Shown one piece after another: positions 52,159 to 60,401 of a stretch of DNA of 64,000 bases (positions are counted from its first letter, which is position 1; the number at the start of each line of letters is the position of its first letter). The stretch is from contig NZ_JAMBNP010000004.1 in NCBI RefSeq assembly GCF_023715145.1, positions 248,001 through 312,000 of the forward strand. The letters are read 5' to 3'. The notes below the pieces were generated by a model. That model had not been told where the DNA came from and did not search any database. It saw only the letters and a list, made by a program, of their open reading frames with translations. This DNA is from Paenibacillus glycanilyticus. Lineage in GTDB: Bacteria; Bacillota; Bacilli; Paenibacillales; Paenibacillaceae. A program made the position numbers and the translations under genes.

Positions 52159-52785
52159 ATGACTGATATCATGAACATTAGTGAAAAACAGATCGTCGTA
52201 TCCTTGGAACCCGAATATGAAACTGAATATTTGAAGCTGCTGAATGATTACTTTACAGCTTCTGAGCGAAATAGCCGGGCCTCCTCCATTCATGAAAAAA
52301 AACAGCTCATGGCGATTAAAGAGCAAATGGCGATTATGTGCAACCAGAATGCGCAAAAATTGAACATGCTAAAGTCCATCATCCGGGATGTGAGTGACAA
52401 AAGGGAAAAGGCGGTCGTCATCTCCAAATCCACTATCGTCACCGCCTTGTTATTTGAGGAGCTTTCTACGGACGAGGACATCAAAGGCGTTTTTATTATT
52501 ACGACACAGCTGTCCATTCATGAGCTCAATGCGTTGATTGACAGATTTAATAAAAGCCCGGATTCCACCGTTCTGCTTATAACGGATTCCGTCAACGCCG
52601 GTCTCGACGTTACGGCGGCAAATCATCTGGTGCACTATGATTATCCGGCACGTTACTCTGATATTCTGCAGCGCAACAAACGTATATCGAGACAAACTTC
52701 CTATCATGAAGAAGCCACCATATATTATCTTCTAACTTCAGGCAAAATTGACGAGTTCGAATATCTGGAATGCCAGAACCCATAA
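52159..52785 (+). pseudogene. SF2/SNF2-type helicase, C-terminal half only
   Basis: 208 residues. Residues about 70-200 form a helicase C-terminal RecA lobe: AVVISKSTIVTALLFEELST (motif IV region), LLITDSVNAGLDVTAANHLVHYD is seen as landmarks ITDSVNAGLD and LVHYDYPARY (motif V), and RNKRISRQ (motif VI arginines). The N-terminal ATP-binding lobe with Walker A and DExx is absent and nothing upstream supplies it. It has an acceptable ribosome binding site (GGAAGG), so a stand-alone C lobe may be made, but it cannot hydrolyse ATP alone. Confidence 0.6.
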
Positions 52786-52864
52786 TGACTACAAACCTGC
52801 CGTCCGGGGGCGGCAGGTAGCGGGCAGTTCCAAGCTGCCCCATAATATGGGTACTATGTATGCT

Positions 52865-53782
52865 TTACTTATTTATTAAATTTGTCACCATTCTGCTTAC
52901 TGTCCTTTGATCGATAAAAGGAGCAAGACTTATCAGCAGATCCTGGCTAAGATGTTCAGCTTCGACTCCGCCAATCAATTTTTCGAGATGTTCTCGATCC
53001 AGAAAAGGTGCGAGGCTTACGATCCGGTCAGCATCAAGGCTGCCTTCTCTAACTCGGTCTACCAAATTACTTAATGTCTCTCTGCTGATAAAAGGAGCTA
53101 GTCCTTGAACAGAATGCCAGGTTAGGCTACCCGCTCCCGTTTGTAGTACTAAGCGGTCTATATGCTCTCTTCCAAGAAACGGGGCAATTCCAACAAGATT
53201 ATGCACGTAAAAGGAATCATCAATCGATCTGTCAACTAGTCTACTTAAGGTGTTGCTGCTGACGAATGGAGCGAGCCCGGCAATGGCATTCCACTCCAGT
53301 TCGCTCTCTTCTACCTGACGAACCAGATCATCCAATGTATCTGTTCCAAGGAACGGCGCCAGCCTCATGATCACGTCTAACGTAAGGACGCTGCTGACTA
53401 ATCGTTCAGTAACCTTCTGCAACGTGCTTACCTTTACTAACGGCGCTACTTCTACAAGCTCTTCGAGCTCAACCTCTCCGGTATTGACCATCTCTGCAAC
53501 ATGTTCCGGCTTACTCTCTGCGATGTCCTCAACGATCGCTCCTAGATGCTGGTGCTCCCGACTTTCTATGTTATTTCCTGCATTTAGAATATCGTCTACC
53601 GTTTTGCCGAATATCCTTGCTACAAGCGGGAGTGTTCCAATATCCGGTAACGAGCCTCCCCGTTCCCATTTCGATACGGCTTGATGACTTACATTCAGTT
53701 GATCGGCGAGCTCCAATTGCGTTAGATCCTGATCCTTGCGAAGCTTTAAAATATAAGCTCCAATCTTGCGTAAGTTGAACAT
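52865..53782 (-). CDS. XRE-family regulator with 29-residue tandem repeats
   Basis: 305 residues from the ATG at 53782; the longer reading to 53866 has no supporting features. Residues 1-65 are a Cro/CI-type helix-turn-helix (LTQLELADQLNVSHQAVSKW). From about residue 95 to the end run six full repeats and one partial repeat of exactly 29 residues, with core AxAPFLxxxxLxxLVxxV and spacing fixed at each (L/I)APF(L/I/V). Each would be a pair of short helices, so the C-terminal half should be an alpha solenoid. No ligand domain of known type. The role is probably that of a regulator that senses a protein or peptide through the solenoid. Confidence 0.82.
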   Translation of the reverse strand: MFNLRKIGAYILKLRKDQDLTQLELADQLNVSHQAVSKWERGGSLPDIGTLPLVARIFGKTVDDILNAGNNIESREHQHLGAIVEDIAESKPEHVAEMVNTGEVELEELVEVAPLVKVSTLQKVTERLVSSVLTLDVIMRLAPFLGTDTLDDLVRQVEESELEWNAIAGLAPFVSSNTLSRLVDRSIDDSFYVHNLVGIAPFLGREHIDRLVLQTGAGSLTWHSVQGLAPFISRETLSNLVDRVREGSLDADRIVSLAPFLDREHLEKLIGGVEAEHLSQDLLISLAPFIDQRTVSRMVTNLINK

Positions 53783-53918
53783 CGTATATCTACCTTCGAC
53801 AAAACAAAATGTACAGTGCGCACTGCCCATAAACAGCATAGCATCTTCGCGAACATCATCCTTCAATCGTTGGTTGAATAATCACTTCCGCGTAATTCAA
53901 CTGAAAGTAGAATGCTAG

Positions 53919-54130
53919 TTAATTTCCAACCGACGTAATTCCTGCAAACGAATAGCTGACCAGCTTTTCCGCATACTCGTCGTCCATCGCATCGCCTAGT
54001 ACCAGCAACCGATAGAAGATTGGACCATACAGGAGGCCAATGCTTAATTCGATATCCAAGCCCTCTTTTAATTCTCCGTGCGAACACCGCGCTCCAGCAG
54101 TTGTCTCGCCTCGAGCTTGCCGCCATTTCC
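53919..54130 (-). pseudogene. TetR-type regulator, C-terminal relic
   Basis: Minus-strand frame to a TAA at 53919-53921 reads ELKEGLDIELSIGLLYGPIF, then YRLLVLGDAMDDEYAEKLVS. LLYGPIFYRLL and the following DD are the C-terminal dimer/ligand region of many TetR proteins. A preceding segment (QLLERGVRT) is in another frame. The helix-turn-helix half is missing. Confidence 0.6.
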
Positions 54131-54194
54131 TTCGTGTTGACCTATCTTTTTCAAAATAATTAGACTATGGATTTCGCTCTGCTCGTGCTTGCCA

Positions 54195-54241
54195 CGTCAA
54201 AATGGCCATCTCCGCCCATAGGGCAGAATTGGCCATTTTGA
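54195..54241. terminator. inverted repeat after rarD
   Basis: AAAATGGCCA and TGGCCATTTT form a 10-bp stem around a long loop; a T-rich end on the minus strand suits rarD (stop 54264). Confidence 0.6.
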
Positions 54242-54263
54242 AAGTGCCTGAGCGCCCTTGCCG

Positions 54264-55142
54264 TTAACTGGCCTTCGCAAGTCTTGTACCCCGTAGTGAC
54301 GCCACAGCGTATACGACAAGCGAGGTCCAGATGAGCGCGAAGCCGACGAGCAGTTCCGGAGAGACTACTTCTTTGAATACGAATATGCTCAATAGCAACA
54401 TAATCGTTGGTCCAATGTATTGTACGAATCCAAGTGCGGATAGCGTCATCCGTGCAGCAGCCCGTGCAAAAAAGAGCAACGGCAACGCCGTAACCACGCC
54501 TGACAATAGCAGTTCGATGAACGTGGACGCGGGCAGCGTCCATGCCGTCGTCTTTCCTGCGGCGGCCATGTAGATCCAGTAGCCTAACGCGATGGGCAGG
54601 ACGACAGCCGTCTCCGACAGCAAGCCTACAGAAGCGTCTTGCGCGATCTTTTTCTTCGCGAAGCCGTACAAGCCGAACGATGCGGCCAGCGAGATCGCGA
54701 CCCACGGGAACCGCCCGTAGTCGATAGCGATGATAAGCACTGCGGCGCCAGCGATGGCAATCGCGAACCATTGGCCACGGTTTGGCTTCTCTCGAAGGAA
54801 GACGATCGCCAGAAGCACGTTAATCAACGGGTTCAAATAATAGCCGAGACTTGTTTCTACGACATGGCCATTGTTAACCGCCCAGATGAAGATAAGCCAA
54901 TTCGCCGCGATCAGCAGTCCACTGGCAGCCAGTGGCAGCAGTAGCGCGCGGCTAGTCGCTATCCGCTTCATGTCGCCCCAGCGGCGCTGGACAGCTACAA
55001 GAATACCCATGAAGACAAACGACCAGATGACCCGATGCGACAGAATCTCTCCTGCAGGCACGTCACTAAACAGCTTCCAATATAGCGGGAGAACACCCCA
55101 CATGATATACGCAATAATGGCATTGATAAGCCCGTTGTTCAT
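54264..55142 (-). CDS. rarD: EamA-family transporter, RarD
   Basis: 292 residues from the ATG at 55142 (GAAGGGGGGAATT upstream). Ten membrane helices in two EamA halves. RarD signature: YIMWGVLPLYWKLF, SHRVIWSFVFM, ANWLIFIWAVNNGHVVETSL is seen at about 82-101, and LGFVQYIGPTIMLLLS. Members export or import small metabolites (the name comes from chloramphenicol-related phenotypes in Pseudomonas); the substrate is not established. Intact, despite being surrounded by gene relics. Confidence 0.88.
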   Translation of the reverse strand: MNNGLINAIIAYIMWGVLPLYWKLFSDVPAGEILSHRVIWSFVFMGILVAVQRRWGDMKRIATSRALLLPLAASGLLIAANWLIFIWAVNNGHVVETSLGYYLNPLINVLLAIVFLREKPNRGQWFAIAIAGAAVLIIAIDYGRFPWVAISLAASFGLYGFAKKKIAQDASVGLLSETAVVLPIALGYWIYMAAAGKTTAWTLPASTFIELLLSGVVTALPLLFFARAAARMTLSALGFVQYIGPTIMLLLSIFVFKEVVSPELLVGFALIWTSLVVYAVASLRGTRLAKAS

Positions 55143-55591
55143 AACCAATTCCCCCCTTCTTCTCTCTGATGTCTGAACGGATTATACACCTCGATTCACA
55201 CTTTAACAAAGGAAATAACTGGTATTTTATCTTTCATAATGAGAAAGTAATAGGCGAATTTTCGCCATACTGAGTGTGCCCACCTTCCCTGAATATATTG
55301 ATACTTTTAATAAGTATGTCGAGTAATCGTATCAATTCGATGTTCAGCTTGGTCTTGTAATCATTCCTAAAACGGCAAACCCAGATCACATGAGAGTCAA
55401 TTCAAAGCTTGATTTTGTTATCAGCATGCAGATGTGGAGACTTTGAAGAATGTTAAGTCGATCCAAACTCGCCCGCAGCATACCGTGATATTCACATTGC
55501 TTCCGGTCCCGCAGAGGACTGTACTATTGTTTCCCCTTCATGATGAGATGCACATTTGAGTAAAACACAGATTTTTAATAGATAAACTAAA

Positions 55592-55636
55592 ACAGTCGCA
55601 GAACACCAGCATAACTGCTTCTACTCTGCGACTGTT
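55592..55636. terminator. hairpin in the relic region
   Basis: CAGTCGCAGA and TCTGCGACTG form a 10-bp perfect stem, preceded by AAAA and followed by TTGTTA. Likely the end of the MalT-like relic transcript on the minus strand. Confidence 0.55.
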
Positions 55637-55637
55637 G

Positions 55638-55757
55638 TTATAAAGAGAGTAGCATAAGCTTGGTTTCCATCCCCTCATTAAGCTTGCGCATCAGCTTCGG
55701 ACGGGATACCATAGTATTTCGTATATGGGGGATCTGATATTTTGCGCTTACAATCAC
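55638..55757 (-). pseudogene. MalT/LuxR-type ATPase regulator, N-terminal relic
   Basis: A GTG at 55757 with a perfect site (GGAGGAATCAACA) opens a 39-residue frame: SAKYQIPHIRNTMVSRPKLM, then RKLNEGMETKLMLLS and a stop. KY.IP..R...V.RP.L...L....kL.L(L/V)S is the start of MalT-type LuxR regulators, normally followed by APAGYGKTT and about 800 more residues. Everything after the first strand is gone, replaced by a terminator hairpin. The translation start is still intact. Confidence 0.6.
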
Positions 55758-55946
55758 TGTTGATTCCTCCACAAAATAAGTTCAAAATTTAACAACTCAA
55801 CTTTCGCAACGCGAAAATTAGCTTGAGTCCCTTGTGAATGTAGGGATAATTCGCGTTTTTTCTTTCTCTAGACAAAAAAATACCTTCTTCGTTTAGTATC
55901 ATGGGAGTGACTAGCAACCATGCAAACAAAGAAAGGTGTGTAATTT

Positions 55947-56118
55947 ATGGTACACCATCGTTCCCTGTCTGACCAATCTCGTTTTTCGTCTGTTTTTACT
56001 TCTTTGAAAGTCGGCGAACTGCTTCTGGAGCTGGCATTCACAAGTCTTTAGGCCTCTCAGACGAGGCGGCCCATAGCCAGGCAAAGATGTGGTCTATCGT
56101 TTCCGTTTTGTAGAGTAA
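55947..56118 (+). pseudogene. IS4-family transposase relic
   Basis: An ATG at 55947 with AAAGAAAGGTG upstream opens a 34-residue frame: SLSDQSRFSSVFTSLKVGEL, typical of the N-terminus of IS4-group transposases. After a frameshift, PGKDVVYRF (56077-56103) matches the family's PGKDTVYRF segment, which lies about 60 residues further on in intact elements. So an internal deletion and frameshifts have destroyed it. No complete terminal repeats found. Confidence 0.6.
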
Positions 56119-56156
56119 TGCTATTACAAGCTGGCAGGAATGACAAGACACCATAA

Positions 56157-56187
56157 ATAATCCCCCTTAGCCATCAAGGGGGATTAA
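56157..56187 (-). terminator. terminator of the amidase gene
   Basis: TAATCCCCCTT and AAGGGGGATTA form an 11-bp stem with an 8-nt loop; on the minus strand TTTATGG follows. It lies 85 bp after the amidase stop. Confidence 0.65.
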
Positions 56188-56271
56188 CGAAGAAGTATGA
56201 TTTCTGTAAATTCATATGTAGATAATAAACCAGCGCTGCAGGAACGAAGCGGTAGAGTACGAACCACTCAG

Positions 56272-57381
56272 TTACCTGCTGAAATAATCCTCCAACCCAT
56301 TCGCAATTGCATTGGCTGCTATTTTCTGATAGTCCGAGTCACGGACGATGGATTCATCTTTTGCGTTGGACAAGAAGCCGAGCTCTATGAGTGCGGATAC
56401 CGTATCATTTTCCCGCAAAACGTGAAGATTTCCGTATGAAATCCCGTTGCTCTTCAAGCCGATGCCGTCCGCAAGCCTGTTTTCTATCGCGCGGGCCAAT
56501 GGCCGATCTTTTGTATTCGAATAATAGAAGGTAAGTATGCCTGACGTGTTTTTCTCCGAAGAATTATAATGGATGCTGAAGAATGCATCCGCACCGGCCG
56601 ATTCGCTTATTTTGACCCTATCGGTAAGCGCGGGCTTCTCTTCATTCTTCGTTCTTGTCATGAGGACACGCGCTCCGCGGCTGCGAAGCTCATCCTCTAG
56701 GTAGAAGGATGTGCTCAAATTAAGCTCTTTCTCAATCGTTTCATATGTAGTTCCGATCATTCCGGGATCGTCTCCGCCATGACCGGGGTCGATTACGATT
56801 ACTTTTCCCTTGAGGCTCTTCGATTTTCCCGATGCAACCGCCCCCGTTTGTGTTTCTCCTTTCGCGATATAACGATCCGATACCCATCCAAGTTGCTTAT
56901 CCGGGGTCTGGACCCGAACCCACCCTTCCCGGTTGTCTATTATCGTAACTGCCTCACCTTTTGTTAGATATCCCAGAATTTCATGGTTTAATCCGGCGCC
57001 TGCCCTGAGACGAAGCCTATCGGCCAGCACAGTCGCGCGGGCGGCTGCAGAGCTCTTCTGCACGCTGTCATCTTGATCTGCCGCTGATGCCGTAACGACA
57101 TTGCCATCGACTTTCTTCATATAATGTCCTGCTGCCCAACCGGAGACGCGGTCCGACTTGATGCGCAGCCAGCCGTACTCTTCATCTGAAACGGTGACCA
57201 TTTCGCCATTCTTCAAACCGCCTACGATCAACGATTCTCGCGATGGCTCGCTGCGGACATTCAATGAATCGGTGTATACCTTGGCCGTATAACTACCGCT
57301 TGCTTCCACCCGATTTGGTAGATAACCGGAAATACTAATCAACCCACAGATCAAAATTGCCAGGCATACAATTTTTTTCAT
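56272..57381 (-). CDS. N-acetylmuramoyl-L-alanine amidase with two SH3b domains
   Basis: 369 residues. Signal peptide 1-28 (VEASG). Two bacterial SH3 domains (about 32-90: DSLNVRSEPSRESLIVGGLK, and 118-175: DRLRLRAGAGLNHEILGYLT) bind the wall. The C-terminal Amidase_3 domain (about 192-368) has zinc ligands His in DPGHGG, Glu in IEKELNL and His in SIHYNS, and catalytic Glu in ALIELGFLSN. It cleaves the bond between MurNAc and L-Ala outside the cell. CwlC/CwlD-like architecture; a role in sporulation or daughter-cell separation is possible but not shown. Confidence 0.92.
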   Translation of the reverse strand: MKKIVCLAILICGLISISGYLPNRVEASGSYTAKVYTDSLNVRSEPSRESLIVGGLKNGEMVTVSDEEYGWLRIKSDRVSGWAAGHYMKKVDGNVVTASAADQDDSVQKSSAAARATVLADRLRLRAGAGLNHEILGYLTKGEAVTIIDNREGWVRVQTPDKQLGWVSDRYIAKGETQTGAVASGKSKSLKGKVIVIDPGHGGDDPGMIGTTYETIEKELNLSTSFYLEDELRSRGARVLMTRTKNEEKPALTDRVKISESAGADAFFSIHYNSSEKNTSGILTFYYSNTKDRPLARAIENRLADGIGLKSNGISYGNLHVLRENDTVSALIELGFLSNAKDESIVRDSDYQKIAANAIANGLEDYFSR

Positions 57382-57595
57382 ATAAGTCTATAAGTCTCCT
57401 TTAATATTCTTAGGATATGTAGGTTTACTATTATACCTGAATTAATTAGATTCGTGCAGACCTATATTAACCATCATTCTCATGCGCCACCAGCAGTGCT
57501 CGTTGAGAATGAATTGGCTATTAAGTCCCATTCCACAGAGTTCAATAAGTCCGATAGAATAGGTTTAAATTTGTAGCAAAGGAGAAGATTACATT

Positions 57596-58624
57596 TTGAA
57601 TAAAAGAACCACACGCAGCAGCAAACATTCCAAAGCCAAATTGGTATCTCCAAAACAAACAAATCTCATCATCTATCTGGCAATAATGATCATTCTTGTT
57701 GGCATTTGCGGAGTATTGTACGGCAAATATACGAATAAAGTTGACTCTAAACCTCCGCTAGCTGCCGAGGATGCCGAGCAAGCCACTGGGCAGAACAGAA
57801 TTGGCAAGCCAGCTGATTCGGATTCCCTTAATAATGGGAATGACGGAAACGAGCTATGGGCAGATGATCCCATCCCCGCCGGAACCGTTAACAGTGAAGA
57901 AGAACAAGAGCCTGCAGAGGATTACAATGATTTTATAGAAGAACCTGCTCCTCTTGCATCCAACACACCGGTCAGAGAAAGCGATAAGCCAACGGGGACG
58001 CCTAAGCCGGCACAGACAGGCAATAAATCAACGGAAGCCCCTACTAAAACTTTGAAGCTTCCAACCACCTATGTGGTTCAAAAAGGCGATACGCTAAGAT
58101 TGATAGCAGAAAAGTTCTATCAATCTAAGGAGTATTATACGCTGCTTGCAGAGTATAACCATATCTTGTTCATTAATGATATGAAAGCCGGTGATACTCT
58201 TAAGATCCCGTCCTTGTCATCAACTACCGGCTCGATAATTGGTAGCCAGCAAGGAACGAAAGACTATTCGAAAATACGCTTGCCCGTTACCTATCTAATC
58301 CAAGCAGGCGACACGCTGTCAGGAGTTTCCAGAATGTTCTACAAATCGGCGGAATATGTGGATTATATCGCGAAAGAAAATAAGCTTGATAAAAATGTAG
58401 GCTTGAAAGCTGGCACCAACATCGTCATTCCTTCCCTGAAAAACGACAAGCCGGAAGATTCCGAGACAACCGATCATACCGTAAAGAGTGGCGAGACGCT
58501 CTACAGCATCTCCAAAATCTATTACGGCTCCGACAAATATGTGATGTTCATCGCGGATTACAATCATATTGATAATATTGATGATGTGAAAGCCGGCACG
58601 GTGCTGAAAATTCCAAAGGCTTAG
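57596..58624 (+). CDS. membrane-anchored LysM repeat protein
   Basis: 342 residues. Start TTG at 57596 with AAAGGAGAAG nine bases upstream. Basic N-terminus, one membrane helix (about 25-43), then an acidic Pro/Thr-rich linker (about 50-155), then three LysM domains (about 158-206, 228-278, 294-341), each opening with YVVQKGDTL, YLIQAGDTL or HTVKSGETL. It binds peptidoglycan from the membrane side. No catalytic domain. The amidase gene lies divergently upstream, and the pair may act together at the wall. Confidence 0.88.
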   Translation: MNKRTTRSSKHSKAKLVSPKQTNLIIYLAIMIILVGICGVLYGKYTNKVDSKPPLAAEDAEQATGQNRIGKPADSDSLNNGNDGNELWADDPIPAGTVNSEEEQEPAEDYNDFIEEPAPLASNTPVRESDKPTGTPKPAQTGNKSTEAPTKTLKLPTTYVVQKGDTLRLIAEKFYQSKEYYTLLAEYNHILFINDMKAGDTLKIPSLSSTTGSIIGSQQGTKDYSKIRLPVTYLIQAGDTLSGVSRMFYKSAEYVDYIAKENKLDKNVGLKAGTNIVIPSLKNDKPEDSETTDHTVKSGETLYSISKIYYGSDKYVMFIADYNHIDNIDDVKAGTVLKIPKA

Positions 58625-58647
58625 GTCATCGAAACCGGACAGAAAAG

Positions 58648-58670
58648 GCTCCGCCATAGCGGAGCCTCTG
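58648..58670 (+). terminator. hairpin after the LysM gene
   Basis: AGGCTCCGC/GCGGAGCCT 9-bp perfect stem with a 4-nt loop, 24 bp after the stop codon; the T tail is weak. Confidence 0.65.
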
Positions 58671-58697
58671 ATGAGCAACATAAACTATAGTTTCACT

Positions 58698-58964
58698 TCA
58701 GCTTAAAGATCTGTAATCATATGAACTTCTACTAACTGGGAACATCTTCGTACGAAACCAATCGGCCGCTTGCTGGACCAACGGTGATGAATTTATCGGT
58801 GTAACATCATCGATTGGAAACCATTCATAACCATTAGAGTCTTGTCCTTCGAATTGAACCACGGAATCCCCATTTTTCCCATCGACAAACTTAGATCGAC
58901 CATCCAACAGGCTAGTAAGTATACAAGTACTAGCTCCGATGTTAGAGCTAGTACTTGTATACAT
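58698..58964 (-). CDS. 88-residue hypothetical frame, possibly a gene fragment
   Basis: The frame reads DSVVQFEGQDSNGYEWFPID and NSSPLVQQAADWFRTKMFPV, which is protein-like and soluble. The EWFPIDDV stretch recalls the C-terminal part of some NUDIX hydrolases, but I cannot support a family. The first 15 codons lie inside a 44-bp perfect palindrome, so the original 5' end has probably been replaced and the true start lost. Treat as doubtful. Confidence 0.3.
   Translation of the reverse strand: MYTSTSSNIGASTCILTSLLDGRSKFVDGKNGDSVVQFEGQDSNGYEWFPIDDVTPINSSPLVQQAADWFRTKMFPVSRSSYDYRSLS
58919..58962. repeat. 44-bp perfect inverted repeat
   Basis: Arms 58919-58936 and 58945-58962 (GTATACAAGTACTAGCTC and its reverse complement) are 18 bp, perfect, with an 8-nt centre CGATGTTA. 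There is no T run on either side. The size suits a recombination core site or a regulatory palindrome; it coincides with the apparent 5' truncation of the neighbouring frame. Confidence 0.75.
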
Positions 58965-59135
58965 TAGTGCTTTTTCATCCCTTTCCTTTCAAGAATATCT
59001 ATTAAGGTATTCAACCAGATATTGTAAGTATCCTGCCCACAGCTTATTGAAAAGAAATAAGAAAAGGGCGGCATTTGGGCCACCCTTGTTTTACAATATT
59101 TTCTCTACTCATGGAAATGTTGAAGCCCTATCTAC

Positions 59136-60374
59136 TTAGATGATTTCTTTTCTCTTAAACAAATACGCGTATAAAATAAGTCCGGTTATTGCGCATAAGG
59201 CCGCGCATAATCCAATGAAGCCGTAGCCGGCCTGAAGTCCGCGAAGCAGGCTTGTTGGCGAATCTTCGCCAACCACATGCTTGACGATCTCGATAACTCC
59301 CCCGATCAGATAATTGCCGATGACACTGCCAAGCCCCATCAAGGTAACGGTAAAAGTAATGACGGTATCGCTGCCCTTCTGGTATCTTTTGGCGATAAAC
59401 GCCATAACGGTAGGATAAATCATCGCAATCCCAATACCCGATGCTGCAAACAGATAGGCGGCACCTTCACCCCCGATTATAGCGGCGAAGGTGCATAAGG
59501 CCGAAAACCCGGAAAAAATAATTAGCGACAATACAAATCCTATCCGGTCCGTCAGCGGACCAAACAATAACCGGGCGAGCGCAAAGCATAAGAAGAAAAT
59601 AGATAGCATCCCGGAGGCATTAACCGCCTCCCAGCCATAAGCTTTCTCCAGAAAGTTGACGAGCCATCCGCCAACGGCCAGTTCCGACACGACGCCAAAC
59701 GTCAGGACCAGAACCATTAACCATAATACTTTGTCTTTCAGCAGCACTTTAAAGGAAACCCGGTCTTCGTGGGAGATATCATCCCCGGGGAAAGCACTGA
59801 ACAAAGCAATAACAATGGGAATGACGGACAACATCAGCATGACCAGGTACATCCCGCGCCAGTCCAGTGTATGGCCGGCAATCGTCACCTTCATCAGTCC
59901 CGTTGCGATAAGCGGCGCGACCGTCGAGCTTAGCCCGTAAAAGCCATGCGTCATATTCATCATCGTTCCCGTGTTTTTCACAAAAATCCGGGCGCTTAGA
60001 ATAGCCAGACCAATCTCCAGCATCCCGTTCCCGATATACATAAGGAAATACGAAGCCGAGAACATCGGATAGTAATGGGAAGAGAAAATCAGGATGCCGG
60101 ATAAGGCCATGGAAGCAAATGCGGCAACGGTGACCCATTTAATTCCCCAAATTTTGGTCAGATAAGCCGTGAAGGAACAGGCTATCAAATAACCCAGTGC
60201 ATTTAGGGATAATAAGGTGCCTAGCTGGGATTCGTTAAGCAGAAAATCGAATTGAATGCGCGGTATAGCCGGTCCTTTAATATTTTCCGAGAATCCGAAG
60301 ATGATGAAACCAATAAATATGGTCGCCAGCTGCATGGCGTAAACCTTATTGATCTTGCCTATACTTTTTTCCAC
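59136..60374 (-). CDS. MFS transporter, FucP/YfkF-like
   Basis: 412 residues, 12 membrane helices. GTG start with GGAGC upstream. Features: QFDFLLNESQLGTLLSLNAL after helix 1, HGFYGLSSTVAPLI in helix 5, and GPLTDRIGF (motif A in the second half). This group includes sugar-related permeases. The gene follows the ROK regulator by 27 bp in one operon, which supports uptake or export of a sugar or sugar derivative, but the substrate is inferred only from that context. Confidence 0.85.
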   Translation of the reverse strand: MEKSIGKINKVYAMQLATIFIGFIIFGFSENIKGPAIPRIQFDFLLNESQLGTLLSLNALGYLIACSFTAYLTKIWGIKWVTVAAFASMALSGILIFSSHYYPMFSASYFLMYIGNGMLEIGLAILSARIFVKNTGTMMNMTHGFYGLSSTVAPLIATGLMKVTIAGHTLDWRGMYLVMLMLSVIPIVIALFSAFPGDDISHEDRVSFKVLLKDKVLWLMVLVLTFGVVSELAVGGWLVNFLEKAYGWEAVNASGMLSIFFLCFALARLLFGPLTDRIGFVLSLIIFSGFSALCTFAAIIGGEGAAYLFAASGIGIAMIYPTVMAFIAKRYQKGSDTVITFTVTLMGLGSVIGNYLIGGVIEIVKHVVGEDSPTSLLRGLQAGYGFIGLCAALCAITGLILYAYLFKRKEII

Positions 60375-60401
60375 TCTTCATGTGCTCCTAACTGATTTAT
60401 C

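Noticed and set aside
52799..52841. Two GC-rich hairpins (CTGCCG...CGGCAG and GGGCAG...CTGCCC) between the helicase relic and the XRE gene
   Set aside because: Neither is followed by a T run on either strand, so I do not call them terminators; no riboswitch pattern recognised.
53863..54126. 87-codon minus-strand frame upstream of the XRE-repeat gene
   Set aside because: It is a wrong-frame reading through the TetR relic; the convincing protein sequence is in another frame.
54160..54771. 203-codon minus-strand frame overlapping rarD
   Set aside because: Out-of-frame shadow of rarD on the same strand, very Arg-rich, without a start site.
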